Shown here: piece by piece, positions 8,003 to 16,404 of the stretch
How the letters are laid out: each line of letters opens with the position of its first letter
Position numbering within the stretch: the first letter of the stretch is position 1
Assembly: GCA_964358645.1 (NCBI GenBank)
Contig: CAYHPW010000034.1
Coordinates: 1-28,244 of the forward strand
DNA from: JBBTDV01 sp038042605
GTDB lineage: Bacteria > Bdellovibrionota > UBA1018
DNA length: 28,244 nt
Direction of reading: 5' to 3'
The notes under the pieces: generated by a model
Told to the model about the DNA's origin: nothing
Databases searched by the model: none
What the model saw: only the letters and a program-made list of their open reading frames with translations
Program-made: the position numbers and the translations under genes

Positions 8003-10792
8003 ATGTTATTCTATAGCCAGATAAAAAAAGAATTTTCGCAGGTCACGTGGCGGCGTGGTCAGCTTTATTTCCACGAGGAGCGCGTGCAAAACGTGCGTCT
8101 CGAACGCGACATCGTGCTTGCTCAGGTACAAGGGACGAGTGAACAGGCCTACGAGACCGCTCTGGTCATGTCTCGAGGGACGATATCCAATTCCAAGTGC
8201 TCATGCCCGGCGCACAGGGTGTATGAAACACATTGCAAGCACATAGCCGCGCTTAGCATTTGGATCGTCGAGAGAGGGAGCCTCCTAAGGGCCGGTGTTG
8301 GTGCATCTAAATTAGGTGTGGCTGAAAATGACCGAAATCTGGTTCTCAAGTCTTCTGAAAAAGTCACGACAGACGTGAGGCTGAAAAAACTTCTTCAATC
8401 ACATCCCGTGCTGTTAACCAGCCAATTTTTACTGCGCAGGGATTTGCTAGCCGGCTTCGTGGAGTGCAAGAACGGGACTAGTGTAATAAAAATTCCAGTT
8501 ACATTCATAGAAGCGGCCGCACTTAAAGAGCATGGGCAGGAAGCTGAACACGAAAGCGCGACTGTTTCATATATAGAAGCTGAAGCCGTAGCCTACGTTA
8601 GAGGATTTTTTCAGAATAAGGCAATGGTCGCCGTGTCCATAGAGCCAGCGATGCGTTACACCGATCCGGAAAACAGCGTGACCCAGGTGCAGACCTTAAA
8701 CTATCTAACGAGGGAGCGCGAACCAGGCACGTGGAGAACAGCTCAGGGCGCGCTTATAAAGCTTAAGAATGAAGCAGTTCCTGTATTAGGGAGCATAAAT
8801 TCAGCAAAAATAATCCATCAAGGCCAGGCGGCATTACAGAATCTGGCCGCGCTGTTGACAAGCCGTGATCGCGACCAGTTGGTTTTTCACCAGGCCGTTG
8901 ATCTCGAGGTGGATAATAATCCGCTCAAACTTATGTCTTTCAAGATTGGTAAGAAGACCGACAAGACACGTTCGATTCACTATGAATTCAAAAGCAACTC
9001 AGGTGGAAGTGCTTTGACGTCGCATGAAATTGAACGACTAGCCAACGAGGGCCGTGTTTCTGACGAATATGTATGGAAAGGCGATAAGATTTATAAGCTA
9101 GGTACATCACTTTCCCGCCTGGCACAATATGCAAACAGGAGTGGAATTGCTACAGCCGAAGGCGAAGATGGCGAATCATCAGTTGCTCTTGCGGTTGGCA
9201 AACTTTATGACCATGGAGACCACCCGCTTCATCCTATCACTGCATACAGGCTTAGCCTTGAACTTGGTGTTGAGAATTTTGATGTTGACGCCGATTGGCT
9301 TGAGTTCCACGAGTGGCGCAAAACATTCGAGAAAAAACGTATAGCCGCTTTACCTAAGATCGAATACGGCTTTCAGTTAAGGGATTATCAGAATAACGGC
9401 CTCTCATGGATGTGGAGTCTTTATCACAGAGGGCTGTCCGCTTTGTTGGCCGACGACATGGGGTTAGGCAAAACCCACCAGGTCTTGGCTTTTTTAAGCA
9501 GCATTTATTATTCAAAACGTACGAGACCGAAAGAGCCGTCCCTGGTGGTTGCGCCCACATCAGTTGTAACCGCATGGGTTCAGAAGCTTACTAAATATGA
9601 TACCGGCCTGATTTGGCATGTATTTCACGGGAAGAGCCGAAAACCCCAGAAATCCGACACACAAGTCGTTCTGACCACTTATGGCATTTTACAACGAGAG
9701 CCTAACCTAAGAGATATGCAATGGCACACTGTCATGCTTGACGAGGCCCAGGCCATAAAAAATCCAGGCACTTTGAGCGCCAGGTGCGCAAGATCGCTGA
9801 AGGCCAAATATAAAATCGCCATGACCGGCACGCCTGTCGAGAACCAGGCTGTCGATCTATGGTCCATAAACGAATTCCTCCTGCCAGGCTATCTAGGTTC
9901 CCTGGCGCGCTTCAAGCGACTTTATGGCTTCAGCCGGGAGCTCGAAAGCAAACAACAAGCCGACACACTTAGAAGAATGGTATCTCCTTTCTTGTTGCGA
10001 AGAACAAAAGCTCAGGTGCTTAAAGAGTTGCCGGAGAAAACTGAGGAAGTCATGCATTGTGAAATGACTCCGGTCCAGGACAAGGCTTACCACGCTTATT
10101 TGATAAGCGACGAAGCTAAGCGCGTGCGTGAAAACTTAAAGAACGGCGAAAAGGTTGATTACGCAAGCATCCTTGCTCTTCTTACGAGGCTAAAACAGGT
10201 TTGCGATCACCCAAAGTTGCCTGAGCTTAGCTCATGTAAAAGCGGTTATGCCAAAAAATTAAAATCAATTGATCCAAAAAACTCCGGTAAATGGGAAACA
10301 TTTGAAGAGATTTTAAACGAAGCGCTGGGTTCGCAACTAAAGATTGTGGTGTTTACCCAATATCTTGGGGTAATTGATATCATCAGCAAGTTTTTAAAAG
10401 AGCAGGGTATAGACCATGAGCAACTCCGCGGTGATACCACTGATCGTTCAAAGCGGATCGATCGTTTCAGCAATGACCCTGGGTGCAAGTTGTTTTTATG
10501 CAGCCTGCTCGCTGGAGGGTTAGGTATTGACCTGACCGCCGCAAGCGTTTGCATCCATATTGACAGGTGGTGGAATCCTGCAAAGGAAAACCAGGCGACC
10601 GACCGCTTGCACAGAATCGGTCAAACACGCGGTGTGCAGATATTCAAGCTGCAGATACCTGGAACGGTTGAGGATAGAATTGCAAACATCATCGCGTCCA
10701 AGGTTGCGCTATCCGGCGCTCTGGTCGAAGAGTCGTCCGTCGGGCTCAAGACTTTTTCACGTAAGGAGCTGTTGGAGATTTTGAGTCCATAA
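8003..10792 (+). CDS. SWIM-domain SNF2 family helicase
   Basis: This 929-residue DNA-dependent ATPase probably remodels protein-DNA or RNA polymerase complexes. An N-terminal SWIM zinc finger reads CSCPAHRVYETHCKHIAAL (CxC...CxH, about 65-83). A long divergent region follows to about residue 450. The SNF2 core has motif I ADDMGLGKTHQ (about 483-493), motif II LDEAQAIKNP (near 578) and motif III AMTGTPVENQ. The helicase C half has GGLGIDLTAASVCIHID (about 838) and the classical WWNPAKENQATDRLHRIGQ. Length and order match the widespread bacterial SWIM-SNF2 proteins of unsettled cellular role. The gene stands alone, with its own promoter. The ATG has AGGA at 7-base spacing. Confidence 0.92.
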   Translation: MLFYSQIKKEFSQVTWRRGQLYFHEERVQNVRLERDIVLAQVQGTSEQAYETALVMSRGTISNSKCSCPAHRVYETHCKHIAALSIWIVERGSLLRAGVGASKLGVAENDRNLVLKSSEKVTTDVRLKKLLQSHPVLLTSQFLLRRDLLAGFVECKNGTSVIKIPVTFIEAAALKEHGQEAEHESATVSYIEAEAVAYVRGFFQNKAMVAVSIEPAMRYTDPENSVTQVQTLNYLTREREPGTWRTAQGALIKLKNEAVPVLGSINSAKIIHQGQAALQNLAALLTSRDRDQLVFHQAVDLEVDNNPLKLMSFKIGKKTDKTRSIHYEFKSNSGGSALTSHEIERLANEGRVSDEYVWKGDKIYKLGTSLSRLAQYANRSGIATAEGEDGESSVALAVGKLYDHGDHPLHPITAYRLSLELGVENFDVDADWLEFHEWRKTFEKKRIAALPKIEYGFQLRDYQNNGLSWMWSLYHRGLSALLADDMGLGKTHQVLAFLSSIYYSKRTRPKEPSLVVAPTSVVTAWVQKLTKYDTGLIWHVFHGKSRKPQKSDTQVVLTTYGILQREPNLRDMQWHTVMLDEAQAIKNPGTLSARCARSLKAKYKIAMTGTPVENQAVDLWSINEFLLPGYLGSLARFKRLYGFSRELESKQQADTLRRMVSPFLLRRTKAQVLKELPEKTEEVMHCEMTPVQDKAYHAYLISDEAKRVRENLKNGEKVDYASILALLTRLKQVCDHPKLPELSSCKSGYAKKLKSIDPKNSGKWETFEEILNEALGSQLKIVVFTQYLGVIDIISKFLKEQGIDHEQLRGDTTDRSKRIDRFSNDPGCKLFLCSLLAGGLGIDLTAASVCIHIDRWWNPAKENQATDRLHRIGQTRGVQIFKLQIPGTVEDRIANIIASKVALSGALVEESSVGLKTFSRKELLEILSP

Positions 10793-10799
10793 GCTCTTG

Positions 10800-11555
10800 C
10801 TATACCACTGCATGCTGCGCGGATTTTAAATATGATTCAAGGTTCATGCGGTCACGACGCTTCAGATTAACAAACTGTACAGCAAATCCGCTTGGATATT
10901 GCCCTCTTGACTCTATTGAATGGCGTACGACGACAGCCATACATGAAATAGCCCAATAATTATTTATATTAAGTTTAAGAACGCATTGTGTACCAATCGG
11001 AATATCCATGAACAATGTCTTTTGTGGCAATTTTACGGCCGGCGCGTTTGGCATTGCTATAAAAGCGCCGCTTTTTGAAAGGTCAAAAGTTTCTGTCACG
11101 ATCACATCACCGCCAGGTGGTTTGACATTCGCATTAACGCTTATCCTTAAACGCGGAGCATTCCGCCACCAACGTAGATTGGGATCGCTGAAAAGCTGAC
11201 TTGTTTTTTCGGCGAAAAAGAATATGTAACAGAGCAGGGCAGCCATTACGACTATCGTCCAAAAGGCAAGATAGGCCTTGCTGTCGGAGGCCGCCGTCAG
11301 CCAGTTGCTCCATCCTATTACAAACATGAATGCCGGCATAGCCACCCAAGCCCAGAGTGAGGCGGTGTAAACAAGATAAGAGAATATTATTGCAATTGAA
11401 ATAGCCACCCAGTTAAGGAGCGATATACTTGTAAACAATATCGCTGGGTCGGATGGGATTTCGCCTTGTTGAACTTGTATCTGCAACGGCACTGAAATGG
11501 CTACAATCAAAGCACATGCCACCAATAGAAATATCTGTATAGGACGCTTCTTCAC
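10800..11555 (-). CDS. Membrane protein with C-terminal PilZ domain
   Basis: The 251-residue protein has four hydrophobic segments (about 6-24, 45-65, 68-88, 98-116) followed by a cytoplasmic PilZ domain. Both c-di-GMP-binding motifs are present: RxxxR as RNAPR (131-135) and DxSxxG as DLSKSG (158-163). It can therefore be expected to bind cyclic di-GMP, though the output is unknown. The GTG start lies only 3 bases after GAGG, a short spacing, so the exact start is not certain. It converges with the SNF2 gene, 7 bases apart, and diverges from the pantothenate operon. No flagellar, pilus or cellulose genes are near. Confidence 0.85.
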   Translation of the reverse strand: MKKRPIQIFLLVACALIVAISVPLQIQVQQGEIPSDPAILFTSISLLNWVAISIAIIFSYLVYTASLWAWVAMPAFMFVIGWSNWLTAASDSKAYLAFWTIVVMAALLCYIFFFAEKTSQLFSDPNLRWWRNAPRLRISVNANVKPPGGDVIVTETFDLSKSGAFIAMPNAPAVKLPQKTLFMDIPIGTQCVLKLNINNYWAISCMAVVVRHSIESRGQYPSGFAVQFVNLKRRDRMNLESYLKSAQHAVV

Positions 11556-11663
11556 AATCCTCTTATCGGCAAAACCGCGGGGGAATTTAGATATTCCAAA
11601 AAATTCAAAGACCTGCTAGGGTTCTTGTTAGATTTTTAACACTTAAAACGAGGACTTGATCCG

Positions 11664-12413
11664 GTGGGACAGGTACCCAATAGACATTATCTAATCGTTG
11701 GTGACGGCAAGGTTGGTCGCCATTTTTCTGAATATTTCAGGTTAGCTGGAGTCCGCTTCAGGGGCTGGTCACGCAGTGTTAAACAACGCGAATGTATAAC
11801 CCTTGAAGCCGCATTGGAGCCGTGCGACACAGCCCTCCTCCTGATTTCTGATTCAGCTATCGAACAATTCATAAGGCAACACTCTTGCCTTGGTGGAAAA
11901 AAACTTGTGCATTTCTCAGGCAGCCTGGCGACTCATCTGGCGCTAGGCATCCACCCGCTGATGACATTCGGCCCTGAGGTTTATGATCTACCGACCTACG
12001 AAGACATCCCGTTTGTTTGTGAAAAAGCGGTTGAATTCACGGATATTTTTCCATCCCTCAAGAACCCGCATTTTTATGTGCAACCTGAACTTAAGCCGCT
12101 TTATCACGCGTTATGCGTGATGAGCGGGAACTTCACCACATTGCTTTGGCAGAAACTGTTTACGGAATTCGAAAATCGGCTCGGCATTCCACGCCAGGCT
12201 GCAATCCCGTATTTAAGACAAACAGCAAAAAATCTGGAAGCCAAGGGGCTCAACGCTCTGACAGGCCCACTGCAACGTGGTGATCGTGGAACCATAGCCA
12301 AAAACATAGCCGCGCTAGAGGGCGATCCATTCCAAGAAATTTACAAATCAGTGGCCAGTGTTTTTGCCACAAAACCAACTGAAAGGGACAATACGAAGGA
12401 AACCACATTATGA
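11664..12413 (+). CDS. Rossmann/DUF2520 dehydrogenase, candidate PanG-type ketopantoate reductase
   Basis: The 249-residue protein starts with a dinucleotide-binding GxGxxG (GDGKVG, 13-18) and continues with the DUF2520 signature region: a HFSG turn, then GIHPLMTFGP. A helical C-terminal domain has YHALCVMSGNFTTLLW. The size and two-domain plan resemble NADP-dependent beta-hydroxyacid-type reductases. It overlaps panB by ATGA, so it is translationally coupled to the enzyme making ketopantoate, and no panE or ilvC is present. Francisella and relatives use a non-PanE reductase called PanG for ketopantoate to pantoate. I infer the same function here from fold type and position, not from a verified alignment. 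The GTG start has AGGA (11651-11654) 9 bases upstream. Confidence 0.7.
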   Translation: MGQVPNRHYLIVGDGKVGRHFSEYFRLAGVRFRGWSRSVKQRECITLEAALEPCDTALLLISDSAIEQFIRQHSCLGGKKLVHFSGSLATHLALGIHPLMTFGPEVYDLPTYEDIPFVCEKAVEFTDIFPSLKNPHFYVQPELKPLYHALCVMSGNFTTLLWQKLFTEFENRLGIPRQAAIPYLRQTAKNLEAKGLNALTGPLQRGDRGTIAKNIAALEGDPFQEIYKSVASVFATKPTERDNTKETTL

Positions 12414-13201
12414 TTAACGTACTTGATTTCAGGCAGATGAAGATCGAACGCCGCAAAATTTCAATGGTAACGGCCTATGACTACTGGAGCGCGAAAATCG
12501 TGGACAAAAGCGACATTGATTGTGTTCTTGTGGGTGACAGCGCCGCGATGGTGATGCATGGCTACCCTTCAACCGTGCATGCGACTACTCAAATGATGTC
12601 CATGCATATCAGAGCGGTGGCAAGAGGATTGGCGAAAAAATTTCTTATAGGCGACATGCCTTTCCTCTCCTTTCGTAAAGGGGTGGCGCCAGCCATGGAA
12701 TGTGTCGACGAACTCATGAAAGCCGGTGCCCACGCGGTCAAACTCGAGGGTGCATGGGGCCACGAGGAAATTATACGAACAATCACTCAATCAGGCATCC
12801 CGGTCATGGGGCACATCGGCCTTACGCCGCAGTCAATACACCAATTCGGTGGGTTCAGGGTCCAGGGGCGCGATGAAAGGGCGGCAAATGACTTGATCGC
12901 ACAGGCAAAACGTCTTGAGGAATTAGGGTGTTTTTCCGTGGTGCTTGAGTGCGTGCCCGCACCTGTTGCGAGTGCTATCACGGATTCGCTGTCTATCCCG
13001 ACAATCGGTATAGGAGCGGGTCTGGACGTGGATGGTCAGGTCCTCGTGTTGCAAGACCTCCTCGGAATGGATTTGTCATTCAAGCCAAAATTTCTTAAGC
13101 ATTTCCTCGAAGGCGAGAGTGATATCTCAGGCGCATTGAATAGATTTCATTCTGAGGTTCAGGATAAAACATTTCCAACCAAAAGCGAGAGTTACACATG
13201 A
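12410..13201 (+). CDS. panB: 3-methyl-2-oxobutanoate hydroxymethyltransferase
   Basis: PanB transfers a hydroxymethyl group from 5,10-methylenetetrahydrofolate to 2-oxoisovalerate, giving ketopantoate. The 263-residue length is typical. Family motifs run in order: MVTAYDYWSA, LVGDSAAMVMHGYPST, IGDMPF, VKLEGA, GHIGLTPQSIHQFGGFRVQG, VLECVP and IGIGAG. The metal-binding Asp of VGDS and IGDMP and the catalytic Glu of LECVP are in place. An AAGGA Shine-Dalgarno lies 9 or so bases upstream. It overlaps both neighbours by ATGA. Confidence 0.97.
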   Translation: MINVLDFRQMKIERRKISMVTAYDYWSAKIVDKSDIDCVLVGDSAAMVMHGYPSTVHATTQMMSMHIRAVARGLAKKFLIGDMPFLSFRKGVAPAMECVDELMKAGAHAVKLEGAWGHEEIIRTITQSGIPVMGHIGLTPQSIHQFGGFRVQGRDERAANDLIAQAKRLEELGCFSVVLECVPAPVASAITDSLSIPTIGIGAGLDVDGQVLVLQDLLGMDLSFKPKFLKHFLEGESDISGALNRFHSEVQDKTFPTKSESYT

Positions 13202-13962
13202 TGCGTGTTTTAGAATCAATTGAAGAATGGCTGCGGTTCAGGAACTCTTCTTGTTTTTTCTGCAAGACACTAGGCTTTATTCCTACTATGGGCGCGCTTC
13301 ACGACGGTCATATAAGCCTGGTTGAACGAAGCATTTCTGAAAATGACTTCACACTTGTAAGCATATTCGTGAACCCGACGCAGTTTGATGACAAAAGAGA
13401 TCTTGAAAAATATCCACGCACAATCGAATCAGACCTCGGCATGCTCGGCGATGCTGGCGCGCATTTCGTCCTAACCCCAAGGTATGAAGATATCTACGCT
13501 GATGGCTACAAATACCGTGTTACTGAAAGTGAACTCAGCAAAGTGCTTTGCGGTGCCCACAGGCCTGGCCATTTTGATGGCGTATTGACGGTTGTTATGA
13601 AGCTCCTTAATATTGCTTCCGCTGACCGCGCATATTTCGGAGAAAAAGATTATCAACAATTGCTATTAATAAAAGGCATGACTGAATCATTTTTTATGAA
13701 AACTACCATAGTGCCTTGTGCTACGTCGCGAGAAACCGACGGACTTGCGCGGAGTTCACGGAACCGGCTTCTAAGTAAGAATGACAGGCAAAAGGCAAGT
13801 TTGTTTCACGATATCCTCGCATCAAAACGCCTGATAGGCGATGTTGCGGAACAATTAAGAGGCTTTGGTTTTGATGTTGATTATATTGAAGAGCGCTTCG
13901 GCCGCCGCTTCGGCGCCGTAAAGCTCGGCAAGGTAAGGTTGATTGACAATGTCCCGATCTAA
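13198..13962 (+). CDS. panC: Pantothenate synthetase (pantoate-beta-alanine ligase)
   Basis: PanC activates pantoate with ATP and joins it to beta-alanine, forming pantothenate. Seen motifs are FIPTMGALHDGH (27-38, the HIGH-like nucleotide site), VSIFVNPTQFD, GHFDGVLTVVMKLLNI, YFGEKDYQQL and SSRNRLLS (the KMSKS-equivalent region). It is 254 residues, about 30 shorter than E. coli PanC. The shortening falls in the C-terminal domain between DYIE and VRLIDN and spares the catalytic half. The beta-alanine it needs is not supplied by a panD in this window. Start ATG overlaps the panB stop. Its end overlaps coaC by 14 bases. Confidence 0.96.
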   Translation: MMRVLESIEEWLRFRNSSCFFCKTLGFIPTMGALHDGHISLVERSISENDFTLVSIFVNPTQFDDKRDLEKYPRTIESDLGMLGDAGAHFVLTPRYEDIYADGYKYRVTESELSKVLCGAHRPGHFDGVLTVVMKLLNIASADRAYFGEKDYQQLLLIKGMTESFFMKTTIVPCATSRETDGLARSSRNRLLSKNDRQKASLFHDILASKRLIGDVAEQLRGFGFDVDYIEERFGRRFGAVKLGKVRLIDNVPI

Positions 13963-14506
13963 AGTTCTTTTCAAATTAAGCGGCTCGATAGCCTGCTATA
14001 AGGCATGTAATGTAATTTCAAAACTTGTGCAGGAAGGTTTTGAAGTCCAAACTGCTTGTACGGAAAGCGCATTACAATTCATCGGCCCAGCAACGCTGGT
14101 AGGGCTTACCGGTAAGCCCGTCTTCACCGACGGTTGTGAAAGCGGGCGGATGCTCGACCATATCTGGCTGGCAAAATGGGCGGACATCGCGGTCTTGTGC
14201 CCAGCAACGGCTAATTCCATAAACAAAATCGCAAACGGCATCGCGGACAACGCCATCGGTAACTTGTTCCTCGCTTACGACTTAAAAAAACCATATATCG
14301 TGGCACCGGCGATGAACTCAGCAATGCTGGCGCATCCCGCGACTGCGGCTTCGCTTGAAAAATTAAAGCAGTGGGGGATCACGGTACTTCCAACAGGCAC
14401 GGGGAGACAAGCCTGCGGGGACATTGGTCCAGGAAGGATGCTTGAGCCTGACGCTATCTTTCTTGAAATAATCAATGCGATAAACAATCGCGAGAATAGA
14501 GCATGA
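13949..14506 (+). CDS. coaC: Phosphopantothenoylcysteine decarboxylase (stand-alone CoaC)
   Basis: This FMN flavoprotein decarboxylates 4'-phosphopantothenoylcysteine to 4'-phosphopantetheine. In 185 residues it carries the flavin fold start SGSIACYKA (11-19), catalytic His71 in HIWLAKWAD, the PAMNSAM motif (Pro120-Met126) and the substrate-recognition clamp with Cys156 in GTGRQACGDIGPGRM. In many bacteria this is the N-terminal half of the fused CoaBC (Dfp). Here it ends in its own TGA, and CoaB follows in another frame with an ATGA overlap. ATG 13949 is preferred over TTG 13943 because of AAGGTAAGG upstream and the family's usual N-terminus. Confidence 0.93.
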   Translation: MSRSKVLFKLSGSIACYKACNVISKLVQEGFEVQTACTESALQFIGPATLVGLTGKPVFTDGCESGRMLDHIWLAKWADIAVLCPATANSINKIANGIADNAIGNLFLAYDLKKPYIVAPAMNSAMLAHPATAASLEKLKQWGITVLPTGTGRQACGDIGPGRMLEPDAIFLEIINAINNRENRA

Positions 14507-15222
14507 AAGTCATCATAACCTCTGGCGCGACAATGGAACACATAGACGACGTAAGGTTCATAACCAACATGAGCACCGGAGGGACAGGCGCGGTCATGGC
14601 GGATTATTTCTCTTCGAAAGGGCACCTGGTGACTGTTTTATCCGCAACAGGTTCGATAAGGCCTAAAGGTAGCTGTGAACTTCATGAATTCAGCGATTTT
14701 CGCTCACTCAATGAACTTTTAGAAAATTTATTAAGAAGCGCGAACTTTGACGTCATTATCCATGCTGCCGCGGTCAGCGATTATTCCATAGAAAGCGTGT
14801 CGGCTGGTGAAGAGATTCTCAGGCCAATCGAGCTTAAAAAAATAAATTCGGATACGGAAAATATTACTATCTCGCTAAAAAGGAACTTCAAAATAATAGA
14901 GCGGCTTTTATCTTATTCACAGACCGGCCCGAGGCGCGGTAGACCGATCATTGTCGCATTCAAATTAACAAACACCGCGGACGCTCACGAGCGCTTACAA
15001 AAAATAAAAAAACTTTTTTCAAGTGGGGCTGTGGATCTTGTCGTACATAATGACTTTAGAGACTTGCATAAGGAAGCTGGCCCAAGCTTGTTCACGATTT
15101 ACATGACTTCCGGCGGAGAACCTCATGAGAAAGCGCGCAGCATTGGTAGAACGGCCCTAGCTGCTGATCTTGAAAGAATCACTAAGACAATAATGGAGGT
15201 ACACGATGATTCTGGCTCTTGA
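14503..15222 (+). CDS. coaB: Phosphopantothenate-cysteine ligase (stand-alone CoaB)
   Basis: CoaB condenses 4'-phosphopantothenate with cysteine using a nucleotide triphosphate. The 239-residue protein has SGATMEHIDDVRFITNMSTGGTG (the GGTxExID-VR-NxSxG nucleotide loop), HAAAVSDY, KKINSD and DLVVHNDF, in the family order. It matches the C-terminal half of CoaBC but has its own start, overlapping coaC by ATGA, so the two subunits are made in a coupled way. Separate CoaB and CoaC are known in streptococci and enterococci. No residues seem missing at the junction. Its 3' end overlaps coaX by 17 bases. Confidence 0.92.
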   Translation: MKVIITSGATMEHIDDVRFITNMSTGGTGAVMADYFSSKGHLVTVLSATGSIRPKGSCELHEFSDFRSLNELLENLLRSANFDVIIHAAAVSDYSIESVSAGEEILRPIELKKINSDTENITISLKRNFKIIERLLSYSQTGPRRGRPIIVAFKLTNTADAHERLQKIKKLFSSGAVDLVVHNDFRDLHKEAGPSLFTIYMTSGGEPHEKARSIGRTALAADLERITKTIMEVHDDSGS

Positions 15223-15988
15223 TGTTGGTAATTCACAGATACATGGCGGCGTATTTAATGAAGATAAGCTTAAGTTCCAGTTCAGGAAGACCACCAACAA
15301 TGAGAACACTTCCGACGAGCTTGGTACTTTCTTCAGAGTGGCGCTCAGGGAAAACGGCCTTGACCCACAACAAGTGCGGCACATAGCCATTTGCTCGGTG
15401 GTGCCGGACATCATACACTCGCTTCGCAGCGCTTGCATAAAATATTTCGATATACAGCCATTCGTGCTCCAGGCCGGAGCAAAAACAGGGCTCAACATCA
15501 AGTATAGGAACCAGCTTGAAGTTGGCGCCGACCGCATCGCCAATGCGATAGCAGCTACACATCTTTTTCCTGGTAAGAATGTGATCGTTGCTGACTTCGG
15601 CACCGCAACGACATATTGCGCGGTAACTAAAGAGAAAGAATATCTCGGTGGCCTGATCATGCCAGGGCTGCGGATCTCCATGGAAGCTCTTGAATCTAAT
15701 ACGGCGAAACTCCCGGCCGTTGAGATCGCCCCCCCGCCAGAAATCGTTGGACGCTCTACTATCGAAAGCATTCAGTCCGGGTTATACTTCGGCCATTTGT
15801 ACGCATTTAAAGGGATCACACAGCATATAAGAAAACAGTATTTTAACAACGATGGTGTAGTCCTGGTCGGGACCGGAGGATTCTCTAGGCTGTTTGAAAG
15901 GGAAAAACTCAAAGAAAAACTCTTTGATGCATTAGTCCCGGAGCTTGTCCTAATCGGCCTCCAGCGCGTCTTGATGATAAATAGCTGA
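15206..15988 (+). CDS. coaX: Type III pantothenate kinase
   Basis: CoaX phosphorylates pantothenate, the first committed step to CoA, and unlike CoaA is not usually inhibited by CoA. The 260-residue protein shows the ASKHA phosphate motif DVGNSQIHGGV at the N-terminus, VGADRIANAIAA, DFGTATTYCAV, and the GGFSR adenosine-site turn near the C-terminus. The type III family usually has Thr in DVGNT; here it is Ser. The ATG is preceded by TGGAGG at about 7 bases. It is the last gene of the pantothenate/CoA operon. Confidence 0.95.
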   Translation: MILALDVGNSQIHGGVFNEDKLKFQFRKTTNNENTSDELGTFFRVALRENGLDPQQVRHIAICSVVPDIIHSLRSACIKYFDIQPFVLQAGAKTGLNIKYRNQLEVGADRIANAIAATHLFPGKNVIVADFGTATTYCAVTKEKEYLGGLIMPGLRISMEALESNTAKLPAVEIAPPPEIVGRSTIESIQSGLYFGHLYAFKGITQHIRKQYFNNDGVVLVGTGGFSRLFEREKLKEKLFDALVPELVLIGLQRVLMINS

Positions 15989-16111
15989 TATCGGCACGTT
16001 ATATAAACTGTCTACTGCGCAGAAACTGTCAAATGTTTATACGTTCATGGAGTGAACATATGTTTAAATTGCTTGTATCATTCATTTTTAACTAACGTAT
16101 AAATAGCTGAT
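15977..16111. repeat. Repeat-rich spacer after coaX
   Basis: This spacer has several short repeats. ATAAATAGCTGAT occurs exactly at 15977-15989 (across the coaX stop codon) and at 16099-16111. AAACTGTC occurs at 16005-16012 and 16023-16030, with palindrome CTGCGCAG (16015-16022) between and partly inside. GTTCA-N5-TGAAC forms an inverted repeat at 16043-16057. TTTATACGTT (16036-16045) is matched by its exact reverse complement AACGTATAAA (16094-16103). No T run follows any stem, so this is not a simple terminator. Together they suggest protein binding sites or a structured RNA leader before the small secreted protein gene. Confidence 0.5.
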
Positions 16112-16176
16112 TTTATACAAGATCATCTGGTACGTAGTTTGTAATACTCCTTAACTAAGAGTGAGGAGAAATTAAA

Positions 16177-16395
16177 ATGAAAAACATTTCAAAAAATATA
16201 TGCAAGATACTTGTTTTGGCTGGAATTCTAACCCAGTTCTTGGCTTACACAGCTATTGCTGGAGAGAAAAAAACCGGGGAAGCCCAATCCGCATCTTGTG
16301 AGCAAGTTGCAACACAAGATGAAGTCACGAGCGAGCAGGAAGCAGCTCCTTATAAGCATGCAGACCACAGCACCGTCGCTGCGACAGCAGAATAA
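16177..16395 (+). CDS. Small secreted protein of unknown function
   Basis: The 72-residue product has a clear signal peptide: basic start MKNISKNICK, hydrophobic core ILVLAGILTQFLAYT, and a likely cleavage AIA-GEKK near residue 28. The mature part is about 44 residues, acidic and rich in Glu, Ala, Thr and Gln, with one Cys and three His (KHADHS). It has no recognisable domain and looks unstructured. A strong GAGGAG Shine-Dalgarno lies 8 bases before the ATG, which supports real translation. It stands alone, convergent with the GAF-SARP regulator. No function is proposed. Confidence 0.65.
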   Translation: MKNISKNICKILVLAGILTQFLAYTAIAGEKKTGEAQSASCEQVATQDEVTSEQEAAPYKHADHSTVAATAE

Positions 16396-16404
16396 TTTTT
16401 GCAT

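Noticed and set aside
8003..10792. SNF2 helicase as part of a DISARM-like or other defence island
   Set aside because: No methyltransferase, DrmA/B or nuclease partner is adjacent. The neighbours are a glycosyltransferase and a PilZ protein, and the SWIM-SNF2 layout is common outside defence.
11556..11663. Riboswitch or strong promoter before the pantothenate operon
   Set aside because: Only an A/T-rich 108-base spacer is seen. No -35/-10 pair with proper spacing and no recognisable aptamer could be found by eye.
15157..15771. 204-residue minus-strand reading frame
   Set aside because: It is antisense to coaX, which is intact and conserved. The composition looks like a shadow frame.
16036..16103. 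Inverted repeat as a mobile-element end or attachment site
   Set aside because: No transposase or integrase and no target duplication are nearby. The flanking genes are housekeeping or catabolic.
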